Below are positions 7,751 to 16,206 of a stretch of 20,585 nt of DNA, piece by piece. The position numbers and the translations under genes were made by a program. The first letter of the stretch is position 1. Each line of letters begins with the position of its first letter. The notes beneath the pieces were generated by a model. That model ran no database searches, was not told the DNA's origin, and saw nothing but the letters and a program-made list of their open reading frames with translations. This stretch comes from H2-BAC3 sp045863035 (GTDB lineage Bacteria > Bacteroidota > Ignavibacteria > Ignavibacteriales > Ignavibacteriaceae), in NCBI GenBank assembly GCA_045863035.1, contig BTUV01000052.1, forward strand, positions 1 to 20,585. The letters run 5' to 3'.

Positions 7751-9781
7751 TTATACATCAAGATTGCGGACGTATTTCGCGTTCTTTTCAATGAACTCGC
7801 GGCGTGGTTCAACTGCATCACCCATGAGGGTTTCAAACAGTTTGTCAGCGGCCGCGGCGTTATCAATGTTGACCTGCAGCAGTGTGCGGGTTTCCGGATT
7901 CATGGTAGTAGCCCAGAGCTGCTCAGGGTTCATCTCGCCAAGACCTTTGTAGCGGGAGATGTTAATGCCCTTTATCTTCGGGAGTGTGCCGGAAACAGCG
8001 GAGGCCTGTTGGCGCGCCAGCTCTTCGGGGGTGAAATCGCGTGACTCTTCTTCTGTTTCTTCTTCAACCGGGTCGGGCTCAACGTTTTTGTCTTTAAGCC
8101 GTTTGAGTATGGTATCACGTTCATCGTCATCATAAGCATAATGCTCCTCTTTTCCTTTTTTTATGCGGTAAAGAGGCGGCTGAGCGATATATACGCGGCC
8201 GGTAATAATCATTTCTTTCATGTAACGGTAAAGGAAGGTGAGCAGCAGTGTACGGATGTGGCTTCCGTCAACGTCAGCATCGGTCATCAGAATCAGTTTG
8301 CCGTAACGGAGCTTTTCGGTAGTGAAATCGTTTCCAATACCTCCGCCGAGTGCTGCTACTATTGAGCGTATTTCGTTATTCTCAAGAATCTTATTCAGTT
8401 TTGCTTTTTCAACGTTAAGAATTTTTCCTTTGAGGGGAAGGATTGCCTGAAATCTGCGGTCGCGCCCCTGTTTAGCAGAGCCGCCTGCAGAGTCTCCCTC
8501 AACGATATATATCTCGCAGTGTTCGGGGTCGGTAATAGAGCAGTCTGCAAGTTTACCGGGGAGGTCAAAGCTGTCCAGGGCATTTTTCCGGCGCGCAAGG
8601 TCGCGGGCGCGGCGAGCTGCTTCGCGGGCTTCTGCTGCCTTCAGAACTTTTTCAATAATTTTTTTACCAACGCCCGGATTTTCTTCCAGGTATTCAGCGA
8701 GTTTTTCGTTCATCAGGGTTTCAACCGCTGATTTGGTTTCACTGTTGCCGAGTTTGGTTTTGGTCTGTCCTTCAAACTGCGGCTCCATTACTTTAACAGA
8801 GATAACAGCGGTCAGACCTTCACGGAAGTCATCACCGGTAAGGTTTATTTTTCCATCTTTAACAAGATTATTTTTTGCTGCATAGTTATTCAGTGTGCGG
8901 GTAAGTGCGGTCCTGAAGCCGACTAAATGAGTTCCGCCTTCGGTGGTGTTAATGTTATTAACATACGAGAAGATATTTTCAGAGTAGCCGTCATTGTACT
9001 GGAATGATACTTCAACAGGAGTGCCGTCTTTTTCGCCTTCAACATAAACCGGTTTATGCAGTGAGGTTCTGGTTTCGTCAATATACTTAACGAACTCAAT
9101 AAGCCCACCCTTAAAGTGAAAAGTTTCAGAGTCTCCCTCAATCATATCCTTGAGCGCAATGCTGATGGATTTGTTGAGGTATGCCAGTTCGCGCATTCTT
9201 TCGGCAACAGTATCAAACTTAAATTTGGTTGCCTTAAAGATTTCTTTGTCCGGTTTGAAGGTGACTTTGGTGCCGGTTTCAGCTTTTTTAAGTGACTGAA
9301 CTTCTTTAACCGAACCTTTGGGTTCACCGCGTTTATACTCCTGACGATAGAGTTTGCCATCCCGCTTAACATCAACCACCAGCCACTCACTGAGCGCGTT
9401 AACAACAGAGACACCCACACCGTGAAGTCCGCCTGAAACTTTATAGGAGTTCTTATCAAACTTACCTCCGGCGTGAAGCACGGTCATAACCACTTCGAGT
9501 GCGGAACGTTTTTCTTCCGGGTGCATATCAACGGGAATGCCGCGACCGTTGTCTTCAACGCTTACGGAGCCGTCTTCGTTAATAGTTACTTTAATGGTAT
9601 CGCAGTAACCGGCCAGCGCCTCATCAATACTGTTATCCACTACTTCGTTAATAAGATGATGAAGACCGCGCACACCGACATCACCGATATACATTGCGGG
9701 TCTTTTTCGAACAGCTTCCAGCCCTTTAAGCACGTTAATGCTCTTGGCACTGTATTCCTGCTGAGAATTATTTATTGACAT
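7751..9781 (-). CDS. gyrB: DNA gyrase subunit B
   Basis: A 676-residue GyrB, the ATPase subunit of gyrase. GHKL ATP-binding motifs are intact: EVVDNSIDEA (residues 46-55), VEDNGRGIP (75-83) and GGLHGVGVSVVNA (117-129). The transducer domain follows, then the TOPRIM domain with EGDSAGG (428-434), PLKGKILNVEKA and metal-binding DADVDGSH (501-508). The C-terminus carries the GyrB signature RYKGLGEMNPEQLW. An acidic stretch (DPVEEETEEESRD) sits between TOPRIM and that motif. The ATG start at 9781 lies 16 bp after the DUF721 gene, so it is cotranscribed with dnaN-recF-DUF721. Length is in the usual range for short-form GyrB without the proteobacterial insertion. Confidence 0.97.
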   Translation of the reverse strand: MSINNSQQEYSAKSINVLKGLEAVRKRPAMYIGDVGVRGLHHLINEVVDNSIDEALAGYCDTIKVTINEDGSVSVEDNGRGIPVDMHPEEKRSALEVVMTVLHAGGKFDKNSYKVSGGLHGVGVSVVNALSEWLVVDVKRDGKLYRQEYKRGEPKGSVKEVQSLKKAETGTKVTFKPDKEIFKATKFKFDTVAERMRELAYLNKSISIALKDMIEGDSETFHFKGGLIEFVKYIDETRTSLHKPVYVEGEKDGTPVEVSFQYNDGYSENIFSYVNNINTTEGGTHLVGFRTALTRTLNNYAAKNNLVKDGKINLTGDDFREGLTAVISVKVMEPQFEGQTKTKLGNSETKSAVETLMNEKLAEYLEENPGVGKKIIEKVLKAAEAREAARRARDLARRKNALDSFDLPGKLADCSITDPEHCEIYIVEGDSAGGSAKQGRDRRFQAILPLKGKILNVEKAKLNKILENNEIRSIVAALGGGIGNDFTTEKLRYGKLILMTDADVDGSHIRTLLLTFLYRYMKEMIITGRVYIAQPPLYRIKKGKEEHYAYDDDERDTILKRLKDKNVEPDPVEEETEEESRDFTPEELARQQASAVSGTLPKIKGINISRYKGLGEMNPEQLWATTMNPETRTLLQVNIDNAAAADKLFETLMGDAVEPRREFIEKNAKYVRNLDV

Positions 9782-9797
9782 ATATTCCGTATTTGGT

Positions 9798-10088
9798 TTA
9801 ATTCGTTACAATAACTTTTTTTACGCGCGGTCCGCCAAAAAATTCATTTATCCTGGCCGCGATTTCTTCATCGCGGAATTTAAGTTCGTTTCTCCAGGCC
9901 GCGTTTTCAACTTCGATATATAATATACCCTTCACTATTTTGCGGGGTACTGCAATTGTTTCATATCCCTTAAATATCTCGTGAAACTTTTCAAGGACTT
10001 CACCCTCGGCCGCGGCTCTTTTAATTTTGCCGAATTCGGGAGCTTTTTTAAAGAGATAATCAAAGGTTCTGATTTTTTTCATCTTCAT
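9798..10088 (-). CDS. DUF721 (DciA-like) protein
   Basis: A 96-residue protein of the DUF721 family: a short basic N-terminus, then the conserved core EKFHEIFKGYETIAVPRKIVKGILYIEVENAAWRNELKFRDEEIAARINEFFG (residues about 31-85), with the typical 'L-x-V-x-x-x-x-W-x-x-E-L' strand-helix. DciA, in the same superfamily, loads the replicative helicase DnaB in bacteria lacking DnaC, and DUF721 genes often sit between recF and gyrB. The open frame extends back to 10145, overlapping recF, but ATG at 10088 lies just after the recF stop (7-bp gap) and begins shortly before the conserved region, so I use it; ATG at 10082 is also possible. Helicase-loading function is an inference from family and context. 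Confidence 0.85.
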   Translation of the reverse strand: MKMKKIRTFDYLFKKAPEFGKIKRAAAEGEVLEKFHEIFKGYETIAVPRKIVKGILYIEVENAAWRNELKFRDEEIAARINEFFGGPRVKKVIVTN

Positions 10089-10095
10089 AAAATTT

Positions 10096-11211
10096 TTATG
10101 CCGGGTTAACCATGCCGGCAGAGACGGTAAACATTCTGCTTTCATTCATATCGCGCAGATACGCATAGTTTGAAAGGTCGGTCATGGTAATTACTGCCTG
10201 CCCAACCTGAGTCAGGTAACGGCTGATGTGTCCGGCGCGGTAAGCATCAAGCTCTCCAAAAACATCATCAAGCAGAAATACCGGAGTTTTACCGGAGCGG
10301 GCTTTCAGATAAAAAAACTGTGCAAACCTGAGAGCAACCTGAAACGTTTTGTGCTGCCCTTGTGAGCCAAAAGATTTCAGCGATTTTCCGTTTATCGCAA
10401 AATCAATATCATCGCGATGCGGACCGGTCAGGTTCATACCCCGCCGTATCTCTTCCTCTCTTCTTTCGTACGCTCTTTTCCGGAAGAACAGGGTAATATC
10501 AGCATCAGCTTCCGCGCCGCCGAGAAACTGATATTTCATAAACGGCATTTCTTCCTCTCCCATAATCTCCTGATAAACTTCTGCCACAAAATCTTTAAAC
10601 TCTTTTATGAAATCATTTCTTTGCTGAATGATTGAACTGCCGGTCAGGATCATTTTTTCAGTGAAAGCATCAAGCTCAGCCCCGAGCCCGCGTCCTGAAT
10701 TTTCTTTAATCCGGTTCAGTATATACGTCCTTTGTTTCAGGATTTTAGCGTATTCGAGAATATTTTCGAGGTAAACCGGGCTATACTGCGAAATTACCGA
10801 ATCAATAAACCTTCTTCTGTCAGCCGGAGCGCCCTGCGTGAGCGCATGATCTTCGGGGGTCAGCAGCACAACAGGAAAAGCGCCGATGATATCAGCAGCG
10901 CGGTGAACGGTTTTACCGTCCTTAATGTATATACGCTTGTTTTCGTCCGGAAGGTAGCGGATGTGCACTTGGTTTTCCGTTACATCTTCAAAAACACCAT
11001 GAATGCTGTATCCGCTTTGCCCGAACCGGAGCAGATCAGCATCAGGCGCGCCCTTATAATTCTTTGTTGTGCAGAGAAAATAAATTGCTTCAATCAAAGA
11101 AGTTTTGCCCTGACCGTTCCCGCCGACAATGAAATTGAGCTTCGGAGAAAACTCCATTTCCGTTGACTGGTGTATGCGAAAATCGTGCAGGGATAAACGG
11201 CGGATAATCAT
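10096..11211 (-). CDS. recF: DNA replication/repair protein RecF
   Basis: A 371-residue SMC-like ATPase that acts at stalled forks and gaps with RecO and RecR to load RecA. Walker A is GGNGQGKT (residues 30-37). The RecF signature GPHRDDI is present, and the Walker B/D-loop FLLDDVFGELD lies near residue 315. The N-terminal MIIRRLSLHDFRIH is the typical RecF opening. The ATG at 11211 follows dnaN by 66 bp; that gap contains a 7-bp hairpin (TCTGCCG/CGGCAGA) that may stabilise or attenuate the transcript. No strong Shine-Dalgarno is visible. Confidence 0.96.
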   Translation of the reverse strand: MIIRRLSLHDFRIHQSTEMEFSPKLNFIVGGNGQGKTSLIEAIYFLCTTKNYKGAPDADLLRFGQSGYSIHGVFEDVTENQVHIRYLPDENKRIYIKDGKTVHRAADIIGAFPVVLLTPEDHALTQGAPADRRRFIDSVISQYSPVYLENILEYAKILKQRTYILNRIKENSGRGLGAELDAFTEKMILTGSSIIQQRNDFIKEFKDFVAEVYQEIMGEEEMPFMKYQFLGGAEADADITLFFRKRAYERREEEIRRGMNLTGPHRDDIDFAINGKSLKSFGSQGQHKTFQVALRFAQFFYLKARSGKTPVFLLDDVFGELDAYRAGHISRYLTQVGQAVITMTDLSNYAYLRDMNESRMFTVSAGMVNPA

Positions 11212-11220
11212 GATATATCT

Positions 11221-11247
11221 TCTGCCGTCTGAAAAATTACCGGCAGA
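11221..11247 (-). other. Hairpin between dnaN and recF
   Basis: TCTGCCG (11221-11227) and CGGCAGA (11241-11247) form a perfect 7-bp stem with a 13-nt AT-rich loop in the 66-bp gap between dnaN and recF. On the minus strand the loop contains a U run but none follows the stem, so it is not a standard terminator. It could be a processing or attenuation site. Confidence 0.35.
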
Positions 11248-11277
11248 TCAGCAAAACACCTGAGCGGTTAACCGTTA

Positions 11278-12390
11278 TCAGCGGTTCAGCCGTATAGGCA
11301 TCAAAAGAACCAAAAGCTCTTCGTTATCTTTATCCTTTGAAGGAGTGAGAATGCCTGCCTTGTTTGGCTTGTCAAGTTTCACGATAACTTCTGAATCTTC
11401 CATACTGCCGAGAATTTCAAGCAGATACGTTCCGTTAAAGGCAATATCCATCGGCTCACCGGTATATCTGCAGTAAAGCGTTTCGAGCGCGTTTGCTCCT
11501 CTTGAGGTATCGTTAGCTGAAACCTCCAGGATGGTAGATTCTTTGATATTCAGTCTGATTGCCTTAAAGGTTGGCTCAGCAAAGATGAGCATGCGCTTAA
11601 CTGCCGAGGTTATTTTTGAGGTCTCGAGTATCAGATTCTGATTATTATCTTTAGGGATTACGCTGTTGTAGTCGGGGTATTTATCATTAATCAGCCGGGT
11701 TGAAAACTCAACCGCGTCATTGGCAAAAGTAACTGCTCCGCTGCCGGGGTAAAAAGTAACATCGCCCTGCATAAAGAGTTTCTGAAGAACGGAAACCGCC
11801 TTGCCGGGAAGTATAAAACTGTCTGTAGTATCAGCGGTTACCGTACGGTTGATATATCTGACGAGGATGTGACCTGAGGTGGTAACAAACCGGAGACCTT
11901 CGTGTGAAAGCTCAAGCAGGGTACCTGACATGGCCGGGCGAAGCTCCTCGCGGGACATTGCATAAGAGGTCAGATGAATTCCGCGATTAAGCACAGCCGC
12001 GCTTATGGTAAATTTAGTGTTGCGGTCCACTTCAGGAAATTCAAGCTCGGGGTTGGTAACATCAATACTCATGGAATATTGACCTGAATCAGTTTCAAGC
12101 AAAAGCTGATTAGCTTCATTCAGCCGGAAGCTCACCATTACGTCATCAAAGGACTTCATTGCATCCAGAATCGTCTTTGCCGGCATCATTACTTCCATAT
12201 TGCTCTCTGACTGTACCGGCATGGAGGAGGATATCTTCATCTCCAGGTCTGATGCTGTAACTGTCAGGATGCCCTCATTAATGTTCATAATGAAGTTCTC
12301 CAGAGCAGCTAAGGGGGACTTTGACGGAATTACCGGAAAGACCATTGAAAGCAGCTTTTCCAGTAATTTGCTATTGGCTTTGAAACTCAT
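11278..12390 (-). CDS. dnaN: DNA polymerase III beta subunit (sliding clamp)
   Basis: A 370-residue DnaN, the ring-shaped processivity clamp of the replicase. Length matches the family. The N-terminal FKANSKLLEKLLSMVFPVIPSKSPLAALENF, the central SGTLLELSHEGLRFVTTSGHILVRY (domain 2), and the C-terminal FNGTYLLEIL...LLVLLMPIRLNR are typical clamp landmarks. ATG at 12390 has GGAG 5-9 nt upstream. It heads the dnaN-recF-DUF721-gyrB-gyrA block. dnaA, which usually precedes dnaN, is not upstream; the next gene is divergent. Confidence 0.95.
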   Translation of the reverse strand: MSFKANSKLLEKLLSMVFPVIPSKSPLAALENFIMNINEGILTVTASDLEMKISSSMPVQSESNMEVMMPAKTILDAMKSFDDVMVSFRLNEANQLLLETDSGQYSMSIDVTNPELEFPEVDRNTKFTISAAVLNRGIHLTSYAMSREELRPAMSGTLLELSHEGLRFVTTSGHILVRYINRTVTADTTDSFILPGKAVSVLQKLFMQGDVTFYPGSGAVTFANDAVEFSTRLINDKYPDYNSVIPKDNNQNLILETSKITSAVKRMLIFAEPTFKAIRLNIKESTILEVSANDTSRGANALETLYCRYTGEPMDIAFNGTYLLEILGSMEDSEVIVKLDKPNKAGILTPSKDKDNEELLVLLMPIRLNR

Positions 12391-12768
12391 CTTTTTCTCC
12401 GAATTAAACCGCTAAAAATACGGAAAACAGATGTCAATAACAACCTTCTTTTTTTATCTGCGTTTAAGCTAAGTCCTTGAAAATAAAGGAGTTACGAAAA
12501 TAATAGGCAATTCGGGACGTAATATGAGAAAAGGGTAAGAAAGATGTAAAAATACTCAGTGTAAAATGAGGGTGAGGCATGTTAAATGGTCCGATAAGCC
12601 GACTCCTCCCAGTCCGAAGGAGGGGGTGAGGTAAGCCGTTACGGGGGGATAAAAGAGGGTAATTCATCTGTCCTCATTCATATTTCATACTTCAAAATTC
12701 TTAATTCATTTTATATTTCCGTTCTATTTACGCAATTTTTCTGTTAATATATTTTAGGTGAAGTTACT
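12391..12768. other. Divergent intergenic region upstream of dnaN (about 380 bp)
   Basis: Noncoding space between the divergent dnaN block and the lipoprotein-priA pair. It contains a probable dnaN promoter (12413-12443), a weak GC-rich hairpin CCTCC/GGAGG (12605-12623) and AT-rich filler (tcatatttcatacttcaaaattcttaattc, 12680-12710). I looked for DnaA boxes (TTATCCACA-like) and saw none. A 67-codon minus-strand frame here (12464-12667) has no coding character. Confidence 0.6.
12413..12443 (-). promoter_or_regulatory. Probable dnaN promoter, Bacteroidota type
   Basis: On the minus strand a TTG (12441-12443) is followed after 20 bp by TATTTTTA (12413-12420), close to the Bacteroidota consensus TTG-N19-TAnnTTTG. 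The ATG of dnaN is 23 bp downstream with a GGAG Shine-Dalgarno between. The last consensus base is missing. Confidence 0.45.
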
Positions 12769-13311
12769 ATGACCCGACCTGGTTTAATACCTCTCGCGAT
12801 TTTTATCACGATTATTCTTTTGCTGCCCGGATGTCTGGTGATTGAGAAAATCGGTTATTCGATTGAGCTGAATGATGACGGCTCAGGCACTGCCACAGTT
12901 ATGTTTCATGATATACGGTCTGATGCAATCGGTAATAATGAGTTTGAAGAAGATAAAGATGCTCTCTTTAATTATATACTCAGGAGCAGTGAGTTGAAGG
13001 AGTCAATGCTCTCTGAGGGGAAAGATGTCTCATTGCGCGAACTGGAAGTAAGAGACGGAAAACTTTACGGAAAAGCAGTATATACATTTAAGGATATTAC
13101 CCGGGTGGAAGGGTTGCGCCGTGAGGCCGGTTTTATTTATATGACCATGCAGGTTGAAGACAGTCTGCAATATACAAACGGGAAAGTAGTTGTCTCGGAG
13201 GAATATCGCCGCATTCTCTGGGATGACAAAGCAAAACGTATTGAGTTTGAGGTGCTGTCTGCCGCGTCTGAATCTGTAACACAGTCGCTCGCGCCGTTTT
13301 ATAAAAAATAA
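12769..13311 (+). CDS. Small lipoprotein coupled to priA (hypothetical)
   Basis: A 180-residue lipoprotein with N-terminal hydrophobic residues 6-20 and lipobox LPGC (Cys22). The mature part reads as alternating strands with a two-helix middle (EEDKDALFNYILRSSELKES), beginning GYSIELNDDGSGTATVMFHD. This 'strand with D-G-S/G turn' opening resembles LppM/DUF3153-type lipoprotein domains, but I would not assign that without a profile search. ATG at 12769 has AGGTG 8 nt upstream. Its stop overlaps the priA start in TAATG, so the two are translationally coupled. No functional link to replication restart is known to me. Confidence 0.75.
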   Translation: MTRPGLIPLAIFITIILLLPGCLVIEKIGYSIELNDDGSGTATVMFHDIRSDAIGNNEFEEDKDALFNYILRSSELKESMLSEGKDVSLRELEVRDGKLYGKAVYTFKDITRVEGLRREAGFIYMTMQVEDSLQYTNGKVVVSEEYRRILWDDKAKRIEFEVLSAASESVTQSLAPFYKK

Positions 13312-15785
13312 TGTACGCTGAAGTTATCTTCCCTATCCCGTTTAGCAGGCGGCTGACGTATCTGGTGCCTGCTGAAATGCGGGGGCAGGCGGTGCCCGGT
13401 GCGCGCGTGACCGCTCCGCTTGAAAAGAGGATTATAACGGGTTTTATATATACGACCCGCAATGAGCTCCGGCCGGAGGAAACTTCTTATGAAATAAAAC
13501 CTCTGCGTGAGGTGCTTGACGCTCAGCCCCTGCTGCTTCCTTCAGATTTTGCTTATTTTGAATGGATAGCTGAATACTATCATTGCTCACCGGGGGAAGC
13601 GTTCCGCCTTGCAATACCAGCCGGGTCTGAAGTACAGACAAAAAAGATTATAGCCGCTGACACTGAAACCGCGGCGGAGCTTTATGCAAAAGAGAAGAAC
13701 CCGGACTCCCCCAGAGCCCGTGTGCTGAGGGTGCTGTCACAAAAGAAGCAGATCGCGCTTAAAACACTGCAGAAGGAGTCAGGTGTCAAGAGTATATATT
13801 CGCTGCTTGGCTGGCTTGCCGGCAAGGGCGTAATAACGATACATGATGAACTGCAGCAGGCAAAAGGGCGGGAGAAGAAAATCAAAATCGTCCGCCTGGC
13901 TAAGGAGAAAGAAGCAGTTTATGAAGAGCTGCCGGCAATTGAGCGGAAATCAGAAAAGCAGTTTGCCGTTCTTTACCGTCTGCTTGCCATGGGGGATGAA
14001 TATATACCGGCAGCCGATTTGATGAAAGAAACGCAGACCACATCGGCTGTGCTGAGCGCGTTGATGAAAAAAAAGCTGATCACGCTTGATACGGTCCCGG
14101 CAGAACGGGTATATAAAGAAATATATTCAGAGGAGAAAAAGCAGATAACCTTAACGCCGGAGCAGCAGGAGGTAATAGGCGCAGTTGCAGGTTCAATAAA
14201 TAAGAATCTGTTTAAAGTGTGGCTGCTTCACGGCGTAACCGGAAGCGGCAAGACTCAGGTATATATAGAACTTCTGAAAAAAGTGCTGGACTCGGGCAAG
14301 AACGCGATAATGATGGTGCCGGAGATTTCGCTTACTCCGCAGATGACCGCCCGGCTGGTGGCTCACTTCGGCGATGATGTTTCGGTTATTCACAGCAAGT
14401 TTAGCCATGGCGAGCGGTTTGACACAAGAAACCGGATACTTGAGGGGAAAGCGCGCATTGTAGTCGGGCCCCGCTCTGCATTGTTTACTCCGATGAGAAA
14501 TACGGGCATCATCATTATTGATGAAGAGCATGATGCAAGTTACAAACAGATGGACGGAACACCCCGTTACCATGCGCGTGACTGTGCTATATATAAAGCA
14601 CACCTCGAAAAAATTCCGGTACTGCTTGGCTCGGCAACTCCATCGGTTGAGAGTATGTATAATACGGAGAATGGCAAATATATCCTGCTGAAGTTAGAGA
14701 GCCGTGTTGACGGTGCTGAAATGCCGCTTATCCGGTTGGTGAATGTGGTGCAGGAAAAAAAGCTGAACCGGATGGCAAGTATATTCTCTTATACCATGCT
14801 CGAAAAAATAAAAGAGCGGATAGAAAAGAAAGAGGGAGTTATCATTCTGCAGAACCGGCGCGGTTTTGCAACGCAGATGTACTGCCATGACTGCGGCACG
14901 GTGCAGATGTGTGAGAACTGCTCAGTGCCGATGGTGCTTCATATTAACAGGAATATGCTAAAGTGCCATTACTGCGGATATACAAAACCGACTCCGGAGG
15001 TATGCGGCGCCTGCGGAAGCAGCAGTATTAAATTTTTTGGAACAGGAACCGAACGCGTTGAAGATGAAATTAATTTTTATTTTCCGGCGGCAAAGATTGT
15101 ACGGATTGATTCAGACTCTGTAAGTAAGAAAGGGCTGATGGGTGAAATACTCAACCGCTTCAGGGAGGGGGAGATTGACATTCTGGTTGGAACTCAGCTT
15201 GTTTCAAAGGGATTGGATTTTTCGCGAGTTACCTTAGTGGGTGTTATCTCTGCCGAGGCGACTCTTTGGATGCCTGACTTCCGGGCGGATGAGAGAACGT
15301 TTCAGCTTCTGACACAGGTAGCCGGCAGGGCAGGAAGAAGCAAAAAACCGGGGGAAGTAGTCATTCAGACGCAGAACGATCATCATTTTGTGCTCCAGCG
15401 AGTGCTTGATGGCAAATACTATCCGTTTTACTATAAGGAAATTGCAGACCGCATCCGGCTTGAGTACCCCCCAATTACGCGGATGTGCCTCATCGAAGCC
15501 AAAGACAAGGATGATCTGAAAGCACGTGAGACGATTATGGATATGCACAAATGCGTGAATATATATAAGGATACGGTAAAGATAACTGCCCCTTCAACTG
15601 CGGTTATTGCACGGCTCAGAACTGAATTCCGCTACCAAATACTGGTTAAATCAAACAGGGAGAAAGACCCCTCCGGCTCGGTGCTCAGAGCAGTACTCAA
15701 ACAGGCGCATCAGGAGTTTATAAAACAACGCCGTCACTATGATGTGAGAGTGAGTTTTGATATTGACCCGCAGAGCATCATGTAA
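13311..15785 (+). CDS. priA: Primosomal protein N' / replication restart helicase PriA
   Basis: An 824-residue PriA, the 3'-5' helicase that recognises stalled forks and reloads the replisome. The N-terminal DNA-binding domain (MYAEVIFPIPFSRRLTYLVP) is complete. The helicase core has Walker A GVTGSGKT (residues 308-315) and Walker B DEEH (404-407). Eight zinc-binding cysteines in four C-x2-C pairs are present at 525/528, 534/537, 552/555 and 565/568. Later motifs include GTGTERVEDE, VGTQLVSKGLDF and QVAGRAGRSKKPGEV. The ATG shares its A with the stop of the upstream lipoprotein gene (TAATG). The protein is slightly longer than E. coli PriA (732 residues), the extra length lying before the helicase core (residues about 110-280). 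It converges with the XRE gene; no terminator is obvious between them. Confidence 0.96.
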   Translation: MYAEVIFPIPFSRRLTYLVPAEMRGQAVPGARVTAPLEKRIITGFIYTTRNELRPEETSYEIKPLREVLDAQPLLLPSDFAYFEWIAEYYHCSPGEAFRLAIPAGSEVQTKKIIAADTETAAELYAKEKNPDSPRARVLRVLSQKKQIALKTLQKESGVKSIYSLLGWLAGKGVITIHDELQQAKGREKKIKIVRLAKEKEAVYEELPAIERKSEKQFAVLYRLLAMGDEYIPAADLMKETQTTSAVLSALMKKKLITLDTVPAERVYKEIYSEEKKQITLTPEQQEVIGAVAGSINKNLFKVWLLHGVTGSGKTQVYIELLKKVLDSGKNAIMMVPEISLTPQMTARLVAHFGDDVSVIHSKFSHGERFDTRNRILEGKARIVVGPRSALFTPMRNTGIIIIDEEHDASYKQMDGTPRYHARDCAIYKAHLEKIPVLLGSATPSVESMYNTENGKYILLKLESRVDGAEMPLIRLVNVVQEKKLNRMASIFSYTMLEKIKERIEKKEGVIILQNRRGFATQMYCHDCGTVQMCENCSVPMVLHINRNMLKCHYCGYTKPTPEVCGACGSSSIKFFGTGTERVEDEINFYFPAAKIVRIDSDSVSKKGLMGEILNRFREGEIDILVGTQLVSKGLDFSRVTLVGVISAEATLWMPDFRADERTFQLLTQVAGRAGRSKKPGEVVIQTQNDHHFVLQRVLDGKYYPFYYKEIADRIRLEYPPITRMCLIEAKDKDDLKARETIMDMHKCVNIYKDTVKITAPSTAVIARLRTEFRYQILVKSNREKDPSGSVLRAVLKQAHQEFIKQRRHYDVRVSFDIDPQSIM

Positions 15786-15803
15786 GCTAATTAGTAATTT
15801 TTT

Positions 15804-15833
15804 CAATGTACAATGTACAATGAACAATGTACA
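15804..15833. repeat. Short tandem words (caatgtacaatg)
   Basis: CAATGTA, CAATGTA, CAATGAA and CAATGTA follow each other at 7-9 bp steps between the convergent priA and XRE genes. The same words (gatgaacaatga) recur near 20420 and 20515. This is low-complexity intergenic filler. Confidence 0.5.
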
Positions 15834-15851
15834 GGGGTTAAACTATATATA

Positions 15852-16169
15852 TTAACGCCCGGCGTTTATTTCTTTAGCAATTTCGTCTGGTTTGGCTCCC
15901 AATGAAAGAAGCGACTTAACAATCAAATCAAGAGAAACAGACGGGTCACTTTTTTCAATTTTAGCTACGCGGGACTGACTTGAATTAATACGCTTTGCAA
16001 ACTCTGCCTGAGTAAGATTTTTCTTTAATCTGAGTTTTTGCAATTTTCTGCTCAACCGTAGTTTAAGTAAAATGAATTCGGTTTCTTCAGGGCTAAGTTC
16101 TAAAAAATCTTCAGCAGTACCAATCTTCCAGCTACGTTTTTCCAATTTCTTTTTCTTAAGTTCATTCAT
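15852..16169 (-). CDS. XRE-family HTH regulator (orphan HigA-like antitoxin)
   Basis: A 105-residue DNA-binding protein. Residues about 41-95 are an XRE/Cro-type five-helix domain with the HTH core LTQAEFAKRINSSQSRVAKI (52-71) and the following SVSLDLIVKSLLSLGAKPDE typical of HigA-like antitoxins. A basic N-terminus (NELKKKKLEKRSWKIGTAED) resembles those found in XRE antitoxins paired with RelE/HigB-type toxins, but no toxin gene lies on either side, so it appears solitary. A 20-bp perfect palindrome 29 bp upstream of the ATG overlaps a good -35 box, suggesting autorepression. The upstream -10 puts the transcription start only about 2-4 nt before the ATG, and no Shine-Dalgarno is visible. The gene is A+T-rich relative to priA. 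Confidence 0.8.
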   Translation of the reverse strand: MNELKKKKLEKRSWKIGTAEDFLELSPEETEFILLKLRLSRKLQKLRLKKNLTQAEFAKRINSSQSRVAKIEKSDPSVSLDLIVKSLLSLGAKPDEIAKEINAGR

Positions 16170-16177
16170 TGTCGTAA

Positions 16178-16206
16178 GTAATAATTTCGATTACAAGTTA
16201 TGTCAA
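16178..16206 (-). promoter_or_regulatory. Sigma-70-like promoter of the XRE gene
   Basis: On the minus strand TTGACA (16201-16206) and TATTAC (16178-16183) are separated by exactly 17 bp: a perfect -35 and a 4/6 match to -10. Transcription would begin near 16171, almost at the ATG (16169), so the mRNA may be leaderless or nearly so. The -35 lies inside the palindrome at 16198-16217. Confidence 0.55.

Noticed and set aside
10732..11166. 144-codon plus-strand frame opposite recF
   Set aside because: Shadow of recF, whose Walker motifs on the minus strand are unmistakable.
12464..12667. 67-codon minus-strand frame upstream of dnaN
   Set aside because: Low-complexity composition, no Shine-Dalgarno, no recognisable domain, and built over repeat-like filler and a hairpin.
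12391..12768. Possible oriC at the dnaN divergence
   Set aside because: No DnaA-box-like nonamers or AT-rich 13-mer series seen; only ordinary AT-rich filler.
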